This document shows positions 23,206 to 35,764 of a DNA stretch of 64,000 bases, piece after piece. Location of the stretch: assembly GCA_034766995.1 (NCBI GenBank), contig CM068313.1, forward strand, positions 38,568,496-38,632,495. The letters are read 5' to 3'. The first letter of the stretch is position 1, and the number at the start of each line of letters is the position of its first letter. The translations under genes were made by a program, and so were the position numbers. The notes below the pieces were generated by a model, which was given only the letters and a program-made list of their open reading frames with translations, searched no databases and was not told the origin of the DNA. This DNA is from Acanthacorydalis orientalis (lineage: Eukaryota > Arthropoda > Insecta > Megaloptera > Corydalidae).

Positions 23206-24251
23206 GCCATTAAATTGTTTAAAACCACGTAAAAAATCAACTAATTTATTATATTAGAGAATACATGCTTTTCTTGTTGTATAATAATATTAATTATTTT
23301 ATTTACTTCATTATTTCATCATCATTTGATGATAAATTTTGTGATATGGGTCATTTTTTTAATATTTTGTATTATATCTACTTTTATTTTTAATAAATAG
23401 AGAATAATAAATTCGGGAAAATGCACTGATTTTCCTAAATGATCAGTCATTTATATGTAATCATCATAATTAGCGGTTTTCATCAAAAAACTTTTTACGG
23501 ATGAACAGCAATAACAAACTAAATATCCCAATTCTTTAGAATTTTAAAAAGTTGATGAACACTTTTTATAAAGTATGAATAAAGCTATACTTAATTATTA
23601 TAATACAGTGCGATAATTAAGTGTAAAGAAATAAAAGTATATTAACACAGTATGTAAAACTAAAATTAAAAGTTCAATAATAAACAATACTATCTGCAAT
23701 TCATATTTTCAATGAAAATAGCGCTCAGAAAAACAAAAAATAGTAGACTGGCAAATGATCAGCTTTGATATAGAAAACCAAACCATTAAAATTATAAGGA
23801 TGTGAAATCAATATTATCACTTTTATATGAAGTTGCTTTTGATATTAATAGTTAAGAAATCTCCTTTATGTAATCGTGTCGCAATCAGTAAACATCTTTG
23901 ATACAACTAGTAAATACGAAGAAAATATAATTGGATCAAAGGTTATCAACATTGGAGTACAAATGAGTTAAATCAAGTTTTATGAACTGATCTTGTAGAT
24001 ATTCGAATTATTTGATCAAAAATATAGTTCTAGGGTATCATCCTCCTATAGAATGATAATTCTTAAGTATATCGTGTCAACGGTAAGCAAAATAAAAGAT
24101 TAATTAAGGTCCAGAGATGTTTCTCGGTAACCTAAATCTTGTCTATATTGATGGAATATTGAATAAAGAAAATTCATGAAAATATTAGATAAAATTGATA
24201 TATTATTAATTTCCAGGTACTAAATCAAAGATTCATATGTATATATGATAA

Positions 24252-24253
<2 letters not shown>

Positions 24254-24314
<61 letters not shown>
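24254..24314. repeat. (TA)n, 61 bp
   Basis: Pure TA run. Confidence 0.95.
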
Positions 24315-24319
<5 letters not shown>

Positions 24320-24840
24320 GATAATGATTAAATATCTATATATAACTCAAAAATGTTTCTAATACACCTAAAAAAATAATTGGACTATTTTTTTTTGATT
24401 AAACGAAAAATAATTAGATTTTTGAAAAATATTGTTCGGGTTGCATAATCGACAAATTTGAACCCAATCAAGCTTTTATATGACATACTTGACTGGAGGT
24501 GGTCACTAAATCCACATAGAAACATAATCTTTCTAATCACTTTCGAGAGATATGAACGTGTTTTTGATTAGAACCCTGTACAAATAGATTACCGGTATAC
24601 GATGTGCAACAAAAAAAAATATTCAGATAAATTATTCATAGAGATATTCTTTATTAAATTATTCATATTTAAACATTGTATTTTACAAGCCTTTTCAAAC
24701 ATAAAAAGCTGCTAAAGTGCAATGAAAAAAATGTTTATAAATAAAACTTTTTGTGAAATGTAGTCATATCAAGCATGTTCAATGTTTTAAAGTTTTTATT
24801 TTTCAAAGAACAAAGTCAAGGTTTTAACCTTTTCAGTTGC

Positions 24841-24842
<2 letters not shown>

Positions 24843-24891
<49 letters not shown>
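24843..24891. repeat. (TA)n, 49 bp
   Basis: Pure TA run. Confidence 0.95.
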
Positions 24892-24893
<2 letters not shown>

Positions 24894-25026
24894 CATCCTT
24901 TAAAACAATTCAAGTCTTAAAAACCCCTTTATTATAATTCAATTTAATATCAGCCATGCATTCATTGAACAAATAACATCAATACAAGATTGGTGGTACG
25001 ATTCAAGCTGAATCAAAGCGTCCCTA

Positions 25027-25328
25027 TCAAATGGCTCCGCTTGCCTCGGTCTTGCACCAATTGACACAAATACCCACTTCCAGCAGATCCTGCTCAATTT
25101 CATTAATTCTGTTACGTTGCCGGATCTGTCGTAATATCAGTTCATCATTGTAAAGCGTTTATTTTTGTTCTGTAAGAGTCGTTTTTTTTACAAATCAGTA
25201 TTGTTAGTCTGGCGATCAATCTCAATTTCCTTAAAGTACACAAGCTTTTTTCAAATTAGCTCCTTTATCCGTGATATTCCAGTTTTAAGATTCTGGAAGT
25301 CACGTTCCTGCTTTTCAGTCTCGAATAT
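25027..25328 (-). pseudogene. Decayed coiled-coil-like coding relic
   Basis: Three consecutive minus-strand frame segments. 25251-25328 reads IFETEKQERDFQNLKTGISR then IKELI. 25188-25247 reads KLVYFKEIEIDRQTNNTDL. About 25027-25180 reads TLTEQK, a stop, then TLYNDELILRQIRQRNRINE and IEQDLLEVGICVNW. All are rich in charged residues and leucine/isoleucine spaced as in coiled coils. Stops and shifts join them, as expected for a dead gene copy. The parent is not identified. The region is noticeably less AT-rich than its surroundings. Confidence 0.45.
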
Positions 25329-27719
25329 ACGTATACTTATTCAGTAGTTCAAAACATACTGTTTTAACCATTTTCATCATACAAATAGTATTTATTCCAT
25401 ACTTACAATGTCTGCGTATCATTTTTCATTCACCTAATTATTAGAAGCAGGTAATACATACCTACAAATTATTCTCAGTCGTTTTATTAAAATTAATATT
25501 AATGCTCTTGCCAAATATGGAGTTAATCAATGATCCGCCAACCAAATTTTCTTAATTTTATATTAACAGTAATTCGTTCCCGTATTAACTTAAATCTGTT
25601 ACACTGTTGATATATTTTGTATATCAATAAAGTAATATATAAAATAATATCTAAAAAGTAATACTGTCAAAAACAAAACGAAATTATTATAAATACTGTC
25701 AAAAAATACACGTTCGTTTATTTTTAGTATATAAACATTTCCATTGATTTGAATGGAAATATTTCTTGTTTTGTAGGTAATGTTTTCTGTAAATACACTT
25801 ATAAAAAAAAACTATAGATTTTATTTTACATACGGTTCACATTTCGAAATAATAAAAAATAATATTTTAAATTGGAAACTTATTTAAATATGCGATATTG
25901 AATTTAACAATGAACACTTAAATGTTAAATAATTATCAATGTTTATCTTCTTAATATACTGGCATTAATTGTATATTTTGAACTGAAATATAAATATGGT
26001 TCACTTTTTACATCACTTCAGATAAATTGTTATATTGTTTGTTATTCACATTCGATGATTTTGAATATAGTTGTTATATAACTGTATATATATATATTGA
26101 TGTGTGTGTGTTTGTGTGCGATTGTTGTATGTATAATATTTTTATTAAAAGTATCAAATTCAACCTCAACTCTGTTATATATCTGTTTTTCACCTATTTA
26201 TATTCAGTTATAAAGCCATATAATATGCAATTATGTGTTGTGTATAAAGTTACCATGAAGTGCAATTTATATATTAATGCTAATAAGTACAATAAAACTG
26301 CATCAGTTACTTTTATAACAGTTGAACATTAACATAAAAATGATGCCATTTTTTAAAACATCGCAGAAAAATAAATATAGGTATACTGTATTTTGTCTAT
26401 GGAAATTCTGTATTATTTGCTAGTTTATCGAAAATTACTTTCGTTTATTAAACTTATCTTATTAACAGAATACTTACTCTATGCTACATACTTTAGTTAA
26501 TACATATTATATATTAGTTGAACATGTAACTTAATTACCACTTGACCATGAATTCTGTTTAAAAAAAAAACATTAGTAACATTATATTGCATTTCATTGC
26601 AAAATTTCCACTTTACACCAACTTAATTACCCGATTTGGACATTTTGAGAGTAGTTAGTATTTTTCTAATTCATGTGGTAGCAACAAAATGGTTTTTGTA
26701 CAATACATGCAATATAATTATTTTTTTTAGAAATAAAGTAAAGTAATTGATATATTAGATCAAAAGTTCCTAAAAAAGTTTGATCCAAGTTACATTTGAC
26801 TTTACATTTTTTCCATTAAGCTCGCTAATAATTTTTTTTATTTGAGGTAATTAACTGTAAGAAAGGAAAAATTATAAAAATAGGAATATCTGAAATGTTT
26901 TCTATATATTTTTAATAATATTGTAAAATAACTTTAGAAATTTATGGTATTTTGTATTTGATATTAGTTGTCAAATATAGAATATAAAGTCATTCTTTTT
27001 ATTGTATGTTATAATGCTGAATGTGATATTTAAAAATTGAACAACTCATTTTTCTTCCGACCATTAGATAGTTTCAATATGTTCATTGAATATAAGTTGT
27101 CTGGTATCTATTGCATGTTGTTTCCGACTACTTAGGTTAGTTATCATTAATAAATTATTTCAAATTTAATACTTGTATATTTTGTACTTCAACATTATTT
27201 ACATAGAAATCAAATGAGTAATAGAAACATAAATTTCCTGGTTTTAGTACTTAATAGTTTCTAGTTATTAGTTACTTTGCGTATGTATATATATATATAT
27301 ATGTAGTTATTTCCTGTCAGTTTCCCAATTGTCCACAGAGTGAGATGCTCTTACTTTGTATTATCTTGAACTGCATTAACAATATTGCTGTTCATGTTCT
27401 AATTTCGCGAAAATTATCCTTATCACTTGCTATCTGTATGGATATGGATGCCCACGGATACTTCTTTAAACATAAATATAATATTCATCTATATTTATAA
27501 TAAACGTAGTGTACATTTATAAAAAAAACTCTTCATTTCTATACTTTTATTACAAATTTTCCAATTATTTTTTCTTCTTTTTTTCATATTGAAAACTTAA
27601 CATTAATAAGCTCTGTTCTTACATTTATAAAAGAATATATTTTTAATATTATATATACACGTATGTACATTTATTTGGGTGTGATGTACGTGCTAGTGTA
27701 TGTATTATGTATGGGTGTT

Positions 27720-27761
<42 letters not shown>

Positions 27762-28102
27762 AAGAGAGATATATTCTAATTTTGTTTGCATTAAAATGCA
27801 AAAAAAATGTATATAGACAATGGTATCTAACGTTTCAGTAAAAAAAGTGTAGACATTTTTTACTTTTCTTTTGTAACGACAATATTTTTACAATAAATAG
27901 ATAAATTTTATCACTTTGCTTCAAAAATACATAGCATTAAATAAATTTGTAATAAATATTCACAGCCTTATACCCAGAATGTTCGAATCTGACATAAATG
28001 TTAAAGAATTCTCAAGTAGTGTGTTTATTATGTATCTTTTAACTTGTATACAAATTTATTGGACATTGTTAAATTATATGTGTGTGTGTATGTGTATATA
28101 TT

Positions 28103-28107
<5 letters not shown>
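25329..28107. other. AT-rich DNA, gene-free
   Basis: A 101-codon ATG frame at 26027-26332 is Tyr/Cys-rich and crosses a TA/TG repeat, so it is treated as chance. A TA/GA patch lies at 27720. Confidence 0.5.
27720..27770. repeat. (TA)n-(GA)n
   Basis: Short TA run followed by GAGAGAGAGAGA with AAAG interruptions. Confidence 0.9.

Positions 28108-28144
<37 letters not shown>
28108..28144. repeat. (TA)n, 37 bp
   Basis: Pure TA run following (TG)n. Confidence 0.93.
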
Positions 28145-28146
<2 letters not shown>

Positions 28147-28749
28147 TAAGTACATTTGTAATGTTACATGACGTTCGTGTTTATTTTTCATCAGCAGTAT
28201 TTCAATTACATTTGATATGAAACATTGGTGCCATTTATATGTAAACGATAATGACCAATGGTTTATGATGATAACACTACTACTGATCATCATACATGAA
28301 ATATATATGCGACCAATAAACAAAATTGGAAACAATTTGATTGTGTGCTTCATTATTTTTTGTATTAAAACTTGAAGCTCATAAAAAACCACGTCAGGAA
28401 TTCGTTTACTAGTGCTATCATCGATAGTCAGTCATGTATGAAACTATTTTTGAGAGGAAGGGTCTTGTGCACATGAAATTTTTCTCGAAAGAGTTTCACT
28501 ATTCCTCTATTATCAGTGTCATTTATTTAGATCCGTTTACAATTTTTTTATCAATTTATGTAATTTATCTCAACAAATCAAAATCAGTGGTATCCCAAAT
28601 TGATCAACAAATTTAATACTTTATTTAACCAAGAAGATTTAAAATCAGTTAAGATCTAATCAAAACTAATAGAAGTTACAATTTATTTTTCATCGAAAAT
28701 TAGTTTGTATACTTTTCGAAAAATATGTATTGTTTTTAAATTATCTATA

Positions 28750-28751
28750 TA

Positions 28752-28795
<44 letters not shown>
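28750..28795. repeat. (TA)n, 46 bp
   Basis: Pure TA run preceded by ATCTATATATCTATA. Confidence 0.93.
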
Positions 28796-28796
<1 letters not shown>

Positions 28797-28904
28797 TTTT
28801 CACACCTATAGGTTGTCATCACTTTTATCTATTTACTGGTAAATGGAAAATTCTGATTTTTCAATTTAAACTTACGCCTGTCTACCTTTCCGTTAAAAAT
28901 TGTG

Positions 28905-28941
28905 TATATATATATATATACACAACATACATATATATGTA

Positions 28942-28991
<50 letters not shown>

Positions 28992-29072
28992 TGTATATAT
29001 ATATATGTATATACATATATATGTATATACATATATATGTATATACATATATATATATATGTATATACATGT

Positions 29073-29103
<31 letters not shown>

Positions 29104-29104
29104 C
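28905..29104. repeat. Higher-order TATATACA/TATATGTA array, 200 bp
   Basis: TA runs broken at semi-regular spacing by TACATATATATGTATA units, each a palindrome. Open frames on both strands here are products of the repeat. Confidence 0.95.
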
Positions 29105-29626
29105 ATTTATGTCTATTTGAGCGTGTTGAGAAAAAATCAAACCCAAACTTTTGGAGTAAAACTTTTGATTTTGACATCAATTATAAACTTGTAACTAAGT
29201 TATCGACAGACGTAAATCATGCCTTTTCAATCGCTTGTTGCTTTGGTGCTAGTTAATAATAGTTTTGAACTTGAATCTCATTTTGTTTACGAAACTTTCA
29301 AATGAAATGAATTCTGCCGTGAAGTTGATTGATATCTGTATAATTAATTTATTTATGAATATATTTTAAGAGTTCAGTGTAATTCTTTCGTTTTTTCGCT
29401 CCATAAAAATATACATTTACGCTTAGTGCAAACGAATTTACATTTTGAACTACTTTTCTAATAATTTTGTAGAATTTTTCTGTTCAGGAATACTCAGTAA
29501 AGTTCAATCATTTGTTTAATTTTTAACTATCTAGCAACGCCATTTAAAATAATGATTGGATATAATAAATTACATGAAAATCTCATACCATGTTATTTAG
29601 ATTTTCCTGATTTTCTTATGTAAATG

Positions 29627-29633
<7 letters not shown>

Positions 29634-29669
<36 letters not shown>
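29634..29669. repeat. (TA)n at the 3' end of an RTE-like fragment
   Basis: Pure TA run touching the LINE 3' end. Confidence 0.93.
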
Positions 29670-29671
<2 letters not shown>

Positions 29672-29925
29672 CTTTTTAATTTTTGGCGATGCATTACTGC
29701 ACAAAAACCTCTTCCAAAAAGTTCAGTTTGTTTGTTTTCCTGCACATGTGCATTTTTTAATATCCTTATCCCACCGGTTAACTAATTTCTTTTTGGACCT
29801 TTTTGTATTTCTTATCTCCCCGCCATTATAATTTCTATTGTCTTACTGTTATTTTTTTTAATATGTCCCGACTATTTTCATTTCAAACCCATATCTAACT
29901 ACTTTGTATTTGTTCAAGTCATTAC

Positions 29926-29928
<3 letters not shown>
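29670..29928 (-). mobile_element. RTE-like LINE 3'-end fragment
   Basis: On the minus strand this aligns with the 3' end of the larger remnant at 49977-51541. Both share a GAAATGGAAATGG-like stretch, then AGACAA(C/T)AGAAATTAT, then AATACAAAAAG, then a GTGGGAT block. Translated pieces read RWDKDIKKCTCAG and LEEVFVQ, the terminal LINE motifs. Only about 250 bp survive. It is bracketed by (TA)n at 29634-29669 on its 3' side and (TA)n at 29929-29962 on the other. Confidence 0.7.

Positions 29929-29962
<34 letters not shown>
29929..29962. repeat. (TA)n on the other side of the RTE-like fragment
   Basis: Pure TA run. Confidence 0.93.
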
Positions 29963-29966
<4 letters not shown>

Positions 29967-30328
29967 CTATTAAAAGAAGAATCTACTACTGATATCGGTA
30001 TGTAAATATTAAGTAATTATAAGTTCAAGAAAAACAAAAATAATCCAAGCAAAACAGTCGATGTGAAACTAATGCCAGTTCCCATTTATACACAAATCTA
30101 GATTTATACTACTGGTATCGGACCACAATTCCATATTAAAACAATAAGTTAACGTTTTATAAACATATTATTTGGTTAAGAATTGAAAATGTATGGATAT
30201 TTAAATATAAAAAAGATACGAAAAAGTAAGACAGGGTAGTAAACCTGGAATGAATTTATAATTAATAAATAATATTAGAATTATAAATAATATATTAATA
30301 TTTCATTGACACTATGTTTGATTATCAT

Positions 30329-30811
30329 ATTTCACGGTGTATAAGCCATCCTACGTATAAGACGAGGTCGAAATTGTAAGATAAAATTTATACATTTATC
30401 ATGTATCGGTCATAAAAGACGATCCTAAATTGAACACCTCTCTCACATGTTATAATACAATTTTATGTCCAAAATCGAAATTGGGGAAATTACATTTTTC
30501 AGTTTAAAATTTACATTTTTCGGGTAATCACCTCGTTTTGGCAGACAGCGTACAAAAATATCATGCACGGCTTTTATCTAGAATGCTATGTCTAAGTGTT
30601 TTATTTTTGAAAATTTTGAATTATTCAATGAATTTATGTTATATATCAAATTATAGGTTCTTTTTTTAAAAAATAAAGAATGTAATTTCTATATAAACAC
30701 ACTGAATTCTCCATTTTATTTTAAAGTTTATGTTTTTGTATTGGACGTATAAGAAAATCTATTTTTGAAGATTTTTTGGGTTTAAGGATCGCTTTATACG
30801 CCGAGATATAC
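30329..30811. mobile_element. Inverted-repeat element with TATAAG-rich ends
   Basis: The left end TTCACGGTGTATAAGCCATC and the reverse complement of the right end (CTCGGCGTATAAAGCGATCC) match with small gaps. GTATAAGACGA-type motifs repeat just inside both ends. About 480 bp, no coding frame. Exact borders and target duplication are unclear. Confidence 0.5.
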
Positions 30812-31268
30812 GGCATTTGAAATGTGATTTTCATATTCATATTCGATAAATGTTGGAAAATATACTTTCTTGGACTCTATTTTACTTTACTATAAAATAA
30901 AAGTCCTCTCTAATTAAAGTGTTCGACACTAATTATTATTTTTGTATGTAATTGTGTGTCTAAAATGAATCGAAAAATTTATAACGACAAGCGTGTATTT
31001 ATATGGACATTTTTTTAAAATGATAAAAATGTATACCATCTTTACTTAAATACATTTTATTTTCAGTCTATGTATAAAACTGTATTTATTTCAATTAAAA
31101 TCAGTAGCATACATATTTAAACTTCGGTTAATGCACTGTTTTATAACAAACGCCTTCTTTTCAAAATAAAAATAAAAATCGGTAAGGTACTGTATTTTCA
31201 AGTACAACCTACAAACCACCTGCAGTGAAAAGATGCCATTACAAGAATTTCCAGGGAAGTTGGGTTAC

Positions 31269-31272
<4 letters not shown>

Positions 31273-31332
<60 letters not shown>
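31273..31332. repeat. (TA)n, 60 bp
   Basis: Pure TA run. Confidence 0.95.
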
Positions 31333-31335
<3 letters not shown>

Positions 31336-31774
31336 ATTAATTTTCAGGAAAGTGTTCGTTTTATGAAACATAATTACACGTGCATTTGTCGAATTTACAA
31401 AATATCTGACTACAACTAAAAGTATCTAAAAACTTGCGTGGAAAAAAACGTATTTTTTATTAACAGAGTCTGTAGAAATATTTCGTTAAGAAATTATTCA
31501 TATATAGATATACAATATAGTGGACAGAGAGCAGCTACAAGCTTTAGTAGTGACAATGTATTGATTTTGACGCCGCAAGGCATCGTGTATGTGTAAGCTA
31601 ACAAAATTGCTGATATTGCGACATGCTTCTGATCCTGTATTATATTTAGCTCGTATACAGTGGGGTGTAAAATGAATTCGTTTTATTTGAAAATATAATG
31701 TAATTATATTGTGCGTGTATCACATATGTGAGTAGAGTGCTATGTGTGTTTTTGTACATGCCATATACATATAT

Positions 31775-31778
<4 letters not shown>

Positions 31779-31812
<34 letters not shown>
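31779..31812. repeat. (TA)n, 34 bp
   Basis: Pure TA run. Confidence 0.93.
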
Positions 31813-31815
<3 letters not shown>

Positions 31816-32454
31816 GGAGAAATCTCAAGCGCATTGGGCCATCAGCCAATGAATTCATAAGCTGATTACAAGTCTAAATCTAAATGTACATCATTTTTCA
31901 CTAGGAAAGTAATTGTCTCGACATAATTAAAATATATTTTCAAAATAATCTGTGTAACAATAATATATATTCTATGTAATAATAAATTATATTATTTAAT
32001 ATTCCTAATATCAAAATAAATATGAAAATTAAACCGATGATATTTGTATGATTAAAACTGAAAAATCTTTTACTGATTACTCTTCTACATAACAATGCAA
32101 TATTTTTAAAATATTATTTGTACAGATAAATCTCAAATGATCAAATATAATGTACGTACACGTAGACATTTAACACTTGATGTGTTGTAAAGAATTAATG
32201 AAAATAAATTAATGTCTGATTCGTTAGCAGTTGTTATTGTTCAGTCAGTAATCAGAATATAATTTAAATATGTAAAAATAAAGTTCATCTGTATTGCAAA
32301 AAAATTCTAATCCGTCACTTTGAATCATTTTGACTTGTTTTGTACTTAATTTTTTGTTTCTACATACAATTCATTTAATGCGTACGTTTAATTTAAATGA
32401 GTAATAATGTTTTCAGAACGTAGTTAATTAATTAAATTGTTGGCGTTAAGCATA

Positions 32455-32503
<49 letters not shown>
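32455..32503. repeat. (TA)n, 49 bp
   Basis: Pure TA run. Confidence 0.93.
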
Positions 32504-32505
<2 letters not shown>

Positions 32506-33175
32506 CATTTATGATATCAACTCAAGTTCTTAATTAGGGTATTTTTATCCCTTGTGAATTGTTTTCAAAAACCTGTTACAAGTTTTTCATATCCATATTT
32601 AGAGACAATCGTTACATGTTCGTACCGGGTCAAGGCCGTGTGTGCGTCCTGTTTCATCTTTATAATGTATGATTTTGTACGTTATTGTATTTAATAATAC
32701 TTTAACATAAAGTCAAAGTATTATACGAGTAAATAGACGGTTGGGTCAAAATTGACATGTATCGATCAATATGTTATATATGAATTTGAATTAGAGTTCA
32801 CTTCGTATTTTCTTTCATCGCAAAAGTAATTGTTTCAAGTGTACAATGGATTCTGTTTTTGACTATATTCCAAAAGCACTTTTCACCAAAAATACACATT
32901 TTATAAACGTCAAAAAAATGTAATATAGAAATAGTTTTATATACAAAACATTGCTTAATCGTTAATACTTAATAATAGAAAATTCACAGAAAATAATTAT
33001 AATGTTCGCATATGAATAAACAGCGCGGAATTTTCTGTTATCAAAACGTCTAGTAATTGAGGCACAAGCAAAGAACATATTTTCGGTGATTTCATTTTGT
33101 AAATGATAGCATTTGTATTACATCAACGTATCAAAATAGACAATAATTAATTATTGGATATTTTGATAAAAAATA

Positions 33176-34444
33176 TAAGGATGTGTAAAATTAATTGCGG
33201 TTTTTATGTATCTGGTATAAAGACGCATATATCAGTTAAAAATTATATTTATTAATCAAAATAAAGATCATTGGCGTGCACACATTTCTCTCAGCGGGAA
33301 ACAAGTGTGTCTATTCATACAAAATAGAATTCTGAAGGCCTGGAATTAATAAAATAAATCATCGAAACCGCTTTGAGCTGATGCTTGATCATTGAAAACG
33401 TTCTCTCGTAGGAAATTACTCGAATGTTTAAAAAATGATAATCTGTCGGAGACAGATACGGAGAATAAGTTGGATGATGTAAGGTTTCATAATCCAGTTC
33501 ACTTAATCTTTTTAAAGTCATTTGTGAGACATATGATCGGGCGTTGCCATACAGAAGAATTGGTCCTCTTCGATTGAATAATGCCTTCGATTTCAATTTC
33601 CTGGCAATATTTTTCCGCTGTTATTGTTTCACCAGGATTTAAGAAGTTGTAGTGAATGCTGTCGCTTGCCAACCACCGAACAGTGACCATAATCTTTTTT
33701 TCATGAAGCTTCGGTGTAAGAAACTGTTTTGGTGCGTCTCCTCGGTCTAGCCACTATGATGAACGTTTCCGATTGTTGTAGAGAATAAACTTTTCATCAC
33801 ATGTAACAATGTGATTAAGAGAGGGATCATTTTTGTTACGCAGAAGAAGCGCAGAGCAGATTTCGTATCGCCAAATTCTTTGATGTTCGTTTAGTTCCTA
33901 CGGCACTCATTTATCCAGCTTTTTTGTTTTTCTAATTAAGCTCAAATGTCGAACAACTGTTGAATGTTCAAAATTGAGTTCTTCTGCCACCTCTCGTGTT
34001 GTTTTACGCGGGTCCGCTTCAGTAATGGTTCTTCAATCATTATTGTCTATAGCTATAGCTGAACGACGTCCAGGACTCTCCTCGTCATCAAGCTTTCGTT
34101 TCCATTACGACATTTTTGGAACCAGTGTTGAGCTGTACGTTCACTAAAATTGAGTTTTCGCAAAAAACAAATTTGATATTCCGAACAGTTCCTGCTGCTT
34201 TCCGTCCCAATTTAAAATCATAGAACAAAATCTGGCAAATTAAATTTTTTCCATGACCAATTTAAGAGGTAATATCCAACAATACTAAAGAATGAAAAAA
34301 GTATACATAAGATGAAATTAGTGGGGCTAATTTCATTGCTTACAGTGATGTATCACATGACTATAATAAAAGATAACGCTAACTAGATAAATCGTCGCCA
34401 AAGTTAAAATGATAAAAACCGCAATTATTTTTACAAAAACCTAA
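33176..34444 (-). mobile_element. Mariner, cecropia-like, inactive second copy
   Basis: Sister of 12052-13320 and 44693-45963, minus strand. The right terminal repeat, ending CCTAA at 34444, is intact and flanked by TA. The left end (TAAGGATGTGTAAAATTAAT) is decayed. In the segment 33315-33596 the second catalytic aspartate is gone: the usual HDNARPH reads YGNARSY. The third remains in SPTDYHF. Several other frameshifts are present. Confidence 0.85.
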
Positions 34445-34591
34445 TATTTTTGATTTTTGGATTGATAACTCATTTATGAAAATAAACTTATTTACAATGC
34501 CAAACTGTAATTGTAATTAATTATAATGTTCATAAAAGTAGTAATTAATATTATATTTTATATAAATTAAAATAACTATCACTGTACACTT

Positions 34592-34765
34592 CTGGCACTG
34601 TGGCTCTAAATTCACATTCACAAATGGATTCTTTTTCCACCGTACAAACTACAAAAAAAATTTTCTAAGCAATAATGATTTATTGAACATTTTTAATCAT
34701 AAAATATTTTTGTAGAGTGAAAAAATAATGACTTTCTAACAGTAAAACAGCTGTACTTTTTACTG
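34592..34765. repeat. Dispersed repeat family X, copy 3
   Basis: Begins CTGGCACTGTGGCTCTAAAT then TTCACATTCACAAATGGATT. The centre is TTTATTGAACATTTTTAATC, closely matching copy 2. The right half GTAGAGTGAAAAAATAATGA mirrors the left. Confidence 0.6.
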
Positions 34766-34986
34766 TGTGTCACGATATAATGTAATTTAATTAAAAAACA
34801 ATTATTTTTGAATATTTATTAATATTCATATTAAAAGAACCACTAAATTTGAAATAGGATTATGAAAAGTAATCAAATTTTATACCAAATGTATAAATTA
34901 GATGTGTGTGTGGCTACAGCTTTCATGTATTATATCTAGGTATGGATGGGGTAAAATGCTACAAAACTTGTCAGTCAGGTGTCTTT

Positions 34987-34987
<1 letters not shown>

Positions 34988-35052
<65 letters not shown>

Positions 35053-35075
35053 AATATATGTATATACAAATATAT
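34988..35075. repeat. (TA)n with ATATGTATATACAA tail
   Basis: TA run of about 63 bp, then two copies of CAAATATATGTAT. Confidence 0.95.
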
Positions 35076-35375
35076 GTATTCATTCAGTGAAAGAAGACCT
35101 AGTTTATTAATTCGATCATTTTCAGTTCTAGGGCTTAACTGTAAATTTAGTTCAGCGTTTTATCATTACACTTTTCGAATGTTTTACACGCTGCTAATTG
35201 ATTTTCTTCCTAACATCTAGTTTTCCCTTCTGTACACAACACGCAGTCTACCATAAATCGAATACAATATCTATCTGTGTCATTCTCAGAAAATCGACAA
35301 CGTACACAAATTTATTTTAGTATTTACAATATTGTCATTTGTCTAAATGTATGTACTTGTGTTCCTTTTATCCTA

Positions 35376-35376
<1 letters not shown>

Positions 35377-35447
<71 letters not shown>

Positions 35448-35464
35448 AGAGAGAGAGAGAGAGA
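35377..35464. repeat. (TA)n-(GA)n compound repeat
   Basis: TA run with one TATGTATA interruption, then GAGAGAGAGAGAGAGA. Confidence 0.95.
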
Positions 35465-35764
35465 TGTTAGCCTACAAAGTCATTATATATCATTTAAAAC
35501 AAATTAGATTAAATTTTTAGTTCCATTAATATTTCACTTTCAAAAAGCAAAATTTATAACATCAGAAATAACTATATAAAACAAATAAAAACAGACATTA
35601 ACATGAAAAGTAATTTAGACCATAAAAATAAAATCGAATTATGTTAAGAACGCACTTACTTTTTTTAATACACATAGTTAATTCATTACATAAAAATAAA
35701 ATTTACTATTCTTGGTATTTTTTGTTCATTGTTATCTTACCTAACGAAACGCATGTTTATCAAA

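Larger units (their letters stand above)
23206..25026. other. AT-rich DNA between microsatellites
   Basis: Apart from the TA runs at 24254 and 24843, nothing is recognisable. Confidence 0.55.
30812..33175. other. AT-rich DNA between microsatellites
   Basis: TA runs at 31273, 31779 and 32455; otherwise nothing recognisable. Confidence 0.55.

Noticed and set aside
26027..26332. 101-codon ATG frame
   Set aside because: Tyr/Cys/Val-rich because it crosses TA and TG repeats; no recognisable motif or GC shift.
28905..29104. Possible CRISPR-like regular spacing
   Set aside because: The units are variants of the same TA motif with no unique spacers, and the genome is clearly eukaryotic.
28900..29256. 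A set of long overlapping frames on both strands
   Set aside because: All are reads of the TATATACA/TATATGTA array; no non-repeat protein content.
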